DNA from: G020348385 sp964580235
GTDB lineage: Bacteria; Acidobacteriota; Aminicenantia; Aminicenantales; Aminicenantaceae
Assembly (NCBI GenBank): GCA_964580235.1
Contig: CAZOJY010000034.1
Span: forward strand, 1 to 28,997
Reading direction: 5' to 3'
DNA: 28,997 nucleotides
The first letter of the stretch is position 1. Every line of letters begins with the position of its first letter. Below, in pieces: positions 23,077-28,997 of the stretch. Both the position numbers and the translations under genes were made by a program. The notes beneath the pieces are model-generated. The model worked only from the letters and a program-made list of their open reading frames with translations, did not search any database and had not been told where the DNA came from.

Positions 23077-26000
23077 TTATCCTTCCTCCTCTGTGTTTCT
23101 CAATCCTCGACCCCTCCACACGTAATAAATCGCAGGGATAACAACCAAAGTCAAGATCGTCGAAGTTATTAAACCTCCCACCATCGGAGCCGCAATTCGT
23201 TTCATCACCTGTGATCCTGTGCCGTGCCCCCACATGATGGGTAACAACCCCATTATAGTCGTAGTGACGGTCATAAGTATGGGCCGCACTCGTTCCCCAG
23301 CTCCATGCACGACTGCGGCATGAAGATCGCTCCGGGTGTTCATCTTCCCGTGCAATAAACGATCCTTATAGGCATTATCAATATAAAGCAACATCACGAC
23401 TCCGGTTTCAGCTGCAAGGCCAGCCAGAGCAATGAAGCCGACCCCTACAGCCACACTCATATTATATCCGCTTATCCACAGCAGCGAGATTCCACCGACC
23501 ATAGCAAAAGGGAGAGACAACATGATGATCAGGCTTTCCCCGATGTTTCTAAAATTGAAATACAACAGCAAGAAAATAATCAAAAGTGTGATAGGCACAA
23601 CCAGCTGAAGCCGTTCCTGAGCTCGCTGCATGTACTCATATTGCCCGCTCCAGACAATGCTGTAGCCTGGGGGAAATTCCACCGTAGTGTCTACAACCCT
23701 TTTCGCCATTTTTACGTAAGAGCCGACATCTATATCTCTAAGATCCACATACAGCCATGCTGTTCTTCTAGCATTCTCACTCTTTATGGCTGCAGGCCCT
23801 TTCTTAACCTGGAGATCTGCAACCTGACCTAGAGGTATCTCTGCACCTGAAGGTGTTGGAATCAAAACACGCCTTAAAGCAGGTAAATTATCTCTCAGTT
23901 CACGGCTGTAGCGTACGTTCACGGGATATCGCTCCAGTCCCTCGACCGTTGTCGTAACATTCATTCCGCCGATAGCGGACATGATGATGTCCTGGACATC
24001 TCCGACAGTTAGCCCATACCGAGCGGCAGCTTCTCTATTAATAACAAAATCTATGTAATTTCCTCCAGTTACCCGCTCTGAAATGACACTTCCGGTTCCT
24101 GGAACCTGATGTATGACAGCCTCTATCTCTTCTCCCAGATCGCTGAGGATTTGCAAGTCCGGTCCCATGAGTTTGATTCCAACGGGAGTTTTAATACCTG
24201 TGCTCAGCATGTCAATTCGCGTTTTGATAGGCATTGTCCAGGCATTGGTCAAGCCAGGGAACTGCACTGCATCGTTCAGCTCTTCTATTAGTTTTTCGAT
24301 CGTCATCCCAGGACGCCATTCCTTCTTATCCTTCAGCTTTATAGTAGTTTCGATCATAGTCAACGGAGCAGGATCTGTGGCTGTCTCAGCCCGGCCGATT
24401 TTCCCGAATACAGATTCAACTTCAGGAAAGCTGGCGATGATTTTATCTGTTTGTTGCAGGAGTTCCTTTGCCTTTGTAATGGAAATACCTGGTAGCGTAG
24501 TGGGCATATACAGCAAGTCGCCTTCATTCAGAGGAGGCATAAATTCCGAACCGATCCGCGAAAGGGGAAATAAGCTTGCCAAGACGATTAGGATGGCAAC
24601 GAGTATGGTTGTTACTTTGTGTTTTAAAACAAAACGTATAATGGGCTGATAGGATCCTATAAGTATTCTGCTAAGAGGATGTTTGTTCTCCGGCAGAATT
24701 TTCCCTCGAATGAAATATCCCATAAGAACTGGCACGACTGTGATGGCAAGAAAAGCTGAGGCCGCCATCGCATAAGTCTTTGTGAACGCCAGCGGTTTGA
24801 AAAGCCTTCCCTCCTGCTGCTGCAAAGTGAAAACCGGAATAAACGACAGAGTTATGATCAGCAATGAATAGAACAAGGCCGGCCCGACTTCCTTTGAGGC
24901 CTTGATGATGAGCCCCCATCTTTCTTTGCCCTTTTGATAGGGTTCCCTTTCCATATGCTTATGGACATTCTCGATCATAACAACAACAGCATCCACCATA
25001 ACACCAATGGCAATGGCGATTCCTCCCAGCGACATAATATTGGCATTCAATCCTTGAGCTCTCATGATGATGAAAGAAAGCAAAACAGCCAATGGCAGTG
25101 TGAATATGGCTACAAAGGAACTGGTAAAATGAAAAAGAAAAACCAATATGATAAGAGCCACCACGACAGTTTCTTCCAACAGCTTTTCTTTAAGGGTGGA
25201 GATGGCCCGTCTTATCAGAGTTGAACGGTCATAGGCTGTGTGGATTGTAACCTCTTCAGGAAGACCTTTTTTCAATTCCTCGAGTTTGTTTTTCACTCCA
25301 TCGATAAGCTTTAGAGCGTTTTCACCAAAACGCATTATGACAATTCCACCTACGGTCTCGCCTTGGCCATTCCACTCCGCGATCCCTCGTCGAAGTTCAG
25401 GGCCCAAATGGATCTGGGCAATGTCCTTCAGCAGAATGGGTGCGTTGTTGGGGCCCATGCCTACCGGCACTTTTTCCAAATCGTCTATTGACGTGATGTA
25501 ACCAAGCCCTCGGACCATGAATTCCGTTTCCCCCATCTCTATCAAACGGCCTCCGACATCGTTGTTACTGCGTTTTATGGCCATTCTCACCTTTTGAAGA
25601 GGGATGTTGTATGCTTGCAGTTTTAATGGATCCACCTCGACTTGATACTGTTTGACAAAACCCCCGATGCTGGCCACTTCGCTAACACCTGGAACGCTGG
25701 CCAGCTCATACCGCAAATACCAATCTTGGATCGACCTTAGCTGTTGGAGATCGTATTTATCACCTCCATCAAGCACGTATTCATATACCCATCCTACTCC
25801 TGTTGCATCAGGACCGATCTGTGGAGTTACATTTTGTGGCAACCGGCCGGCAGCAAAATTCAGATACTCAAGCACTCGACTGCGTGCCCAGTAAAGGTCA
25901 GTCCCATCCTCGAAAAGGATATAAACAAGTGAAAAGCCAAAAAAGGAATACCCTCGCACAACAGTGGCATACGGGACAGCCAGCATCGCGGTCGTCAAAG

Positions 26001-26202
26001 GATACGTCACCTGGTCTTCAACAACATTCGGCCCCTGGCCCGGATATTCGGTGAGGATGATGACCTGAACATCACTCAAGTCAGGAATTGCGTCGACCGG
26101 TGTTGTTTGTATTGACACAATTCCAGCAAGGATCACGGCAAAGATGCCGATTATCACTAAAAATCGATTATTAACAGACCATTCAATAATTTTTTCTAAC
26201 AT
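23077..26202 (-). CDS. cusA: CusA/CzcA-family heavy-metal RND efflux pump, Cu/Ag type
   Basis: This 1041-residue inner-membrane proton antiporter drives metal export through a CusB/TolC-type channel. It has the RND layout of twelve helices and two large periplasmic loops. The N-terminal VVDAIPDLSDVQVIILTEYPGQGPNVVEDQVTYPL type sequence is present, as is the proton-relay region with Asp in GGIAIAIGVMVDAVVVMIEN. The three methionines that bind Cu(I)/Ag(I) in E. coli CusA (M573, M623, M672) are conserved here in LLYMPTTLPG, APLTMIETT and RIDMLSTG. This favours monovalent copper/silver over Zn/Co/Ni. The start at 26202 has a modest GGAACG. The gene is 30 bp after cusB in the same operon. Confidence 0.93.
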   Translation of the reverse strand: MLEKIIEWSVNNRFLVIIGIFAVILAGIVSIQTTPVDAIPDLSDVQVIILTEYPGQGPNVVEDQVTYPLTTAMLAVPYATVVRGYSFFGFSLVYILFEDGTDLYWARSRVLEYLNFAAGRLPQNVTPQIGPDATGVGWVYEYVLDGGDKYDLQQLRSIQDWYLRYELASVPGVSEVASIGGFVKQYQVEVDPLKLQAYNIPLQKVRMAIKRSNNDVGGRLIEMGETEFMVRGLGYITSIDDLEKVPVGMGPNNAPILLKDIAQIHLGPELRRGIAEWNGQGETVGGIVIMRFGENALKLIDGVKNKLEELKKGLPEEVTIHTAYDRSTLIRRAISTLKEKLLEETVVVALIILVFLFHFTSSFVAIFTLPLAVLLSFIIMRAQGLNANIMSLGGIAIAIGVMVDAVVVMIENVHKHMEREPYQKGKERWGLIIKASKEVGPALFYSLLIITLSFIPVFTLQQQEGRLFKPLAFTKTYAMAASAFLAITVVPVLMGYFIRGKILPENKHPLSRILIGSYQPIIRFVLKHKVTTILVAILIVLASLFPLSRIGSEFMPPLNEGDLLYMPTTLPGISITKAKELLQQTDKIIASFPEVESVFGKIGRAETATDPAPLTMIETTIKLKDKKEWRPGMTIEKLIEELNDAVQFPGLTNAWTMPIKTRIDMLSTGIKTPVGIKLMGPDLQILSDLGEEIEAVIHQVPGTGSVISERVTGGNYIDFVINREAAARYGLTVGDVQDIIMSAIGGMNVTTTVEGLERYPVNVRYSRELRDNLPALRRVLIPTPSGAEIPLGQVADLQVKKGPAAIKSENARRTAWLYVDLRDIDVGSYVKMAKRVVDTTVEFPPGYSIVWSGQYEYMQRAQERLQLVVPITLLIIFLLLYFNFRNIGESLIIMLSLPFAMVGGISLLWISGYNMSVAVGVGFIALAGLAAETGVVMLLYIDNAYKDRLLHGKMNTRSDLHAAVVHGAGERVRPILMTVTTTIMGLLPIMWGHGTGSQVMKRIAAPMVGGLITSTILTLVVIPAIYYVWRGRGLRNTEEEG

Positions 26203-26232
26203 GTTTCGTTCCGTTCATTTCAAAAGAAAGAT

Positions 26233-27948
26233 TTACTGTGTTTTTTTTACTTTTTCCAGCTTCATCCCGCATTCCGGACAACGGGCATTTTTATCTGTCG
26301 TTAAAAAATCAGGATGCATGGAACAGGTGTAGAATTCGGCCTTTTCGAGATCGACTTTATCACCCAATTCCTTTACTTTTACGACGTTCATGCCACAATC
26401 CGGACATATGGCATTGGAATCAGTCGTTATAAATTCGGGGTGCATGGGACAGGCATACAACCGATCGGCATCAATCTCCTTCTTCTCCTGTTCCATTTCA
26501 AGGGATTCAGCTGCACCTTTCTCTTCTTCTTTGGAAGTTTCTTGAGCCTTTTGTGCCTGGGATGCCCGCATCTTGGCAATAGCTTCCCGGGTCCTGCTTT
26601 CTGAATCCAATAAAAATTGTCCTGAAACCACAACTTCCTCATTGTCGAAAAGGCCTGAAAGGACCTGGACGTATCCTTCTTCGGATTCAGCTCCAATTTT
26701 TATCTCTCTTGGCTCAAACTTGCCATCTCCTTTCGTGACAAAGACAATTTTACGTGTTCCAGAATGAATAATCGCTTCCGAAGGGACGGCCAAGGAATCT
26801 GTGGCCGAATGGCTGTATATCCTGACGGTTGCATACATATCGGGCTTAAGGACCAGATCTGGATTTTCAAACACCAACCTGACGTTATTTGCCCGCGATT
26901 TTTGATCAAGGTAAGGATAGATAAAATCCACTTTTCCTTCCAGTTTCTGCCCCATGAGATAATCAAGTTCAAGCTCGGCTTTTTGTCCGACTTTAATAAG
27001 AGAGAGCTCCGATTCATAGACAGAAGCCTCGACCCATATTTTGCTTAAATCGGCAATATGAAAAAGGTCCATACCTGGACCGACTTTATCGCCTTCGACG
27101 ACGGCTTTATGGGTTACCACCCCCGTAATCTGAGACTTCAGAAGAATGGTACGGCGGGACTGACGTGTCTTCTCTATTTTATCTATTTCAGGTTCAGATA
27201 TATCCCAGTACTCCAGACGATCACGAGCCAATGTCAGCATTTTGTTTGCATTATTTCGTACACTCTCGTAGGGACTTGAAGCCAATTTTTCGTGATTATT
27301 TAAAGCAAGCAGGTACTCTTCCTGGGTAGAAACAAGCTCAGGCGAATAAATTTCCAACAGCGGCTGACCTTTTTGAATTTTTTGACCGGTGGTGTTTACA
27401 TAAAGCTTTTCAATCCATCCGCTGATTTTGGTGTTGACCGAGTATTCTTTGTCTTCAGCGTAAGTCACTTTGCCGTAAGCCCGTATAACGTTGGAGATAT
27501 CGCGACGCTCAACCTTGGCAATCCGCAAATTCATATTCTGCTGCAGAGTTCCATCGATGGTAATGCTGCCTGCTCCCCCTGCCTCTTCTCCTTCGTACAC
27601 GGGAATCAAGTCCATTCCCATTTTGGATTTTCCAGGTTTATCGTAGATTTCTGTCGGATCCATAGGGGCGCGCCAGTAAAGGATCTTGCGCTCTTTTGCT
27701 GGTTCGCCGGACTGCGTTTGCCCTGATCCCTGCGCTGTACTTTTTATGGGAGTGAGCTTCATCCCGCATATCGGACAATTTCCCGGTTTATCGGAAATAA
27801 CTTCTGGATGCATCCCACAGGAATAGAGCTGCTTCTCCCCCTCTTGAATCTCTTTATCCGAAGTTCTTGCCATCGGCGCAATGAAATACGTCGCCGCTGC
27901 TCCAATGAGAATCCCGGCCAAAAGAATTATGAAAATTTTCGCTTTCAT
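26233..27948 (-). CDS. cusB: CusB-like membrane-fusion protein with extra metal-binding domains
   Basis: This 571-residue periplasmic adaptor links CusA to an outer-membrane channel. After a signal/anchor segment (about 1-24) comes a heavy-metal-binding domain (LYSCGMHPEV...GNCPICGMKL, about 41-68). It is followed by the usual CusB segment YWRAPMDPTEIYDKPGKSKMGMDL. The barrel-sandwich and helical hairpin (about 150-280, including KISGWIEKLYVNTTGQKIQKGQPLLEIYSPEL) and a beta-barrel/MP domain to about 455 come next. A charged linker then leads to two further C-terminal CPMHP/CSMHP...CPxCGM modules (about 505-570). Typical CusB proteins are about 400-500 residues and lack the C-terminal pair. 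AGGAGTTTAAA precedes the ATG. The gene is 30 bp after the TolC-family gene. Confidence 0.9.
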   Translation of the reverse strand: MKAKIFIILLAGILIGAAATYFIAPMARTSDKEIQEGEKQLYSCGMHPEVISDKPGNCPICGMKLTPIKSTAQGSGQTQSGEPAKERKILYWRAPMDPTEIYDKPGKSKMGMDLIPVYEGEEAGGAGSITIDGTLQQNMNLRIAKVERRDISNVIRAYGKVTYAEDKEYSVNTKISGWIEKLYVNTTGQKIQKGQPLLEIYSPELVSTQEEYLLALNNHEKLASSPYESVRNNANKMLTLARDRLEYWDISEPEIDKIEKTRQSRRTILLKSQITGVVTHKAVVEGDKVGPGMDLFHIADLSKIWVEASVYESELSLIKVGQKAELELDYLMGQKLEGKVDFIYPYLDQKSRANNVRLVFENPDLVLKPDMYATVRIYSHSATDSLAVPSEAIIHSGTRKIVFVTKGDGKFEPREIKIGAESEEGYVQVLSGLFDNEEVVVSGQFLLDSESRTREAIAKMRASQAQKAQETSKEEEKGAAESLEMEQEKKEIDADRLYACPMHPEFITTDSNAICPDCGMNVVKVKELGDKVDLEKAEFYTCSMHPDFLTTDKNARCPECGMKLEKVKKTQ

Positions 27949-27978
27949 TTTAAACTCCTGAAATTTTAATAGTCTATC

Positions 27979-28997
27979 TCACTTTGAATCTTGCGGTTCG
28001 GCTCTCCGGAGAACATCTCCGCCAACCACAAGTTCGTAAGTCGCCAAATTTTTATAAAAATTGGATAATGCGAAGAAATACTGCAATTCATAATTCTGGA
28101 GCATCATCCAGTTATTGATAAGAGTCAAAAAATCTACTTTACCCACACGATAGCCTGCATGAGCAGAATCAAGCGATTGCTGTGCCTGGATAAGTATCCC
28201 ACCCTTGTAAAGCTCCACTCTCTTCTGGTTTCGCTCCAGCTCGGCCAGGATACTTTTCACATCGGCTAAAACATTGGTTTTCACATTCTCATATTCAGCT
28301 TTAGTGGCATTTAAGGCCAATTCTTTCTCAGAAATCTTCGCTTTTTGTTTCCTCCTAAGATAAAGAGGAATATTTAAGGAAACACTGGCGGAAAAAAAGT
28401 CCGTCATCTGCCTGCCATCTGTCAAAGTGTTACGTTGACGGTAGCTGGCTCCGAGTGTGAAATTGGGCCAAATGTCACGTTCAGCGAGTCCAACTGTGGT
28501 CTCCGCCTTTTGAATCCTTTCATTCCAGGCTTTTAGGAGCGGTCTATTCTGCTCTATACTTTCAGCAGGGAAAACCGTTATGGGACTACCAGGCAGCTTT
28601 AAATCTGGAAGTGTCCTGTCAAAAGGAGTCTCTGCAGGTCTATTAAGGAGTGCATTCAACCTTGCTGCAACAGAGAGCCTTTTTTGCTGCCACATAATAA
28701 GATCGTCTTCCAATTTGGAGATTTCGACCTGAGCCCGAAGGACATCCTGCTGAAGCCCCGATCCTGTAGCGTATTTGGTTTCTGCCACATGAACAAACTG
28801 TCCCATCAATGCCTTGTTTTTTTTCGTCGTCTCAAATGCTCGATCGACTGCATACAAGTCAAAATATGTTTTTTTTACCAATTGGATAACCTGGTTTCGA
28901 ATCTCTTCCTGCTGATATTTGACTGCTGAAGCTTCATATTCTGCAATATCTGTTGCAAGAGATAATTTTCCCGGAAAGGGGAACATTTGCATGATGC
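27979..28997 (-). CDS. TolC-family outer-membrane efflux protein (3' part, truncated by window edge)
   Basis: The reading frame stays open to the window end, so the N terminus and signal peptide are missing; the last codons seen are ...I-M-Q-M-F-P-F-P-G-K-L. QMFPFPGKL is characteristic of the metal-efflux (CusC/CzcC-like) TolC branch. Long amphipathic helices follow (VAETKYATGSGLQQDVLRAQVEISKLEDDL and LDSAHAGYRVGKVDFLTLINNWMMLQNYELQYF), typical of the trimeric alpha-barrel. It is the first visible gene of the cusC-cusB-cusA order and completes a tripartite Cu/Ag exporter. Its promoter lies outside the window. Confidence 0.85.
   Translation of the reverse strand, partial: IMQMFPFPGKLSLATDIAEYEASAVKYQQEEIRNQVIQLVKKTYFDLYAVDRAFETTKKNKALMGQFVHVAETKYATGSGLQQDVLRAQVEISKLEDDLIMWQQKRLSVAARLNALLNRPAETPFDRTLPDLKLPGSPITVFPAESIEQNRPLLKAWNERIQKAETTVGLAERDIWPNFTLGASYRQRNTLTDGRQMTDFFSASVSLNIPLYLRRKQKAKISEKELALNATKAEYENVKTNVLADVKSILAELERNQKRVELYKGGILIQAQQSLDSAHAGYRVGKVDFLTLINNWMMLQNYELQYFFALSNFYKNLATYELVVGGDVLRRAEPQDSK

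Noticed and set aside
1..28997. CRISPR arrays, tRNA or rRNA genes, phage genes
   Set aside because: No regularly spaced repeats, cloverleaf-like segments, rRNA-like sequence or phage proteins were seen on reading the window.

Overview
The window looks like chromosomal DNA of a Gram-negative (diderm), respiring and probably anaerobic or microaerobic bacterium. It encodes multiheme c-type cytochromes with Sec-type leaders, a quinone-linked cytochrome b, an outer-membrane beta-barrel remnant, a CusCBA-type tripartite efflux pump and a histidine kinase whose periplasmic domain carries c-type heme motifs. Base composition is moderate. The gene mix fits uncultured phyla such as Aminicenantota (Acidobacteriota-like lineages) or deltaproteobacterial groups, but the sequence has no decisive marker, so the lineage is only a guess.

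Layout. (1) 1-3.95 kb, + strand: an electron-transfer locus. A consensus promoter drives a c554-like tetraheme cytochrome. Next comes a 924-residue fusion of a 19-heme c-type domain and a membrane cytochrome b, then the broken C-terminal end of an outer-membrane barrel protein. (2) 4.2-8.2 kb, + strand: a thiamin locus with thiE, thiL, thiM, an NMO/FabK-like flavoprotein and a small MTH1187-type thiamin-binding protein. No TPP riboswitch is visible. (3) 8.3-10.8 kb: a guanidino-group hydrolase (- strand) and a YeiH-type transporter diverge from back-to-back consensus promoters. The transporter is followed by a Ni-superoxide dismutase-like protein with an N-terminal hydrophobic leader. (4) 10.9-14.2 kb: a PAS-PAS-GAF HisKA_2 kinase converges on and overlaps mnmA by 4 bp. 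(5) 14.2-14.7 kb: a repeat-rich intergenic island with a MITE-like palindrome flanked by 9-bp direct repeats, a second compound palindrome and a perfect hairpin. (6) 14.7-18.7 kb: a cysteine synthase/CBS-family enzyme, a secreted triple-YHS metal-binding protein, a c-heme sensor kinase and a single-domain response regulator. (7) 18.7-23.0 kb, - strand: carB and carA. (8) 23.1 kb to the end, - strand: cusA, cusB and the 3' part of a TolC-family gene that runs off the window.

How the genes may work together. The cytochromes look like a menaquinol-oxidising, CbcL-like module that passes electrons across the periplasm, with a decayed outer-membrane component. ThiE, ThiL and ThiM cover thiazole salvage, thiamin-phosphate synthesis and the final phosphorylation, but pyrimidine supply (ThiC/ThiD) must come from elsewhere. 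The heme sensor kinase and response regulator, the YHS protein (whose promoter has a 12-bp tandem repeat next to its -35 box) and the Cus pump could form a redox or copper response cluster; that link is inferred from proximity only.

The most notable features are the near-perfect octaheme duplication inside the cytochrome c/b fusion, the exported-looking Ni-SOD, the heme-binding kinase with an altered H-box, the CusB with two extra C-terminal metal-binding modules, and the palindrome island at 14.26-14.62 kb.
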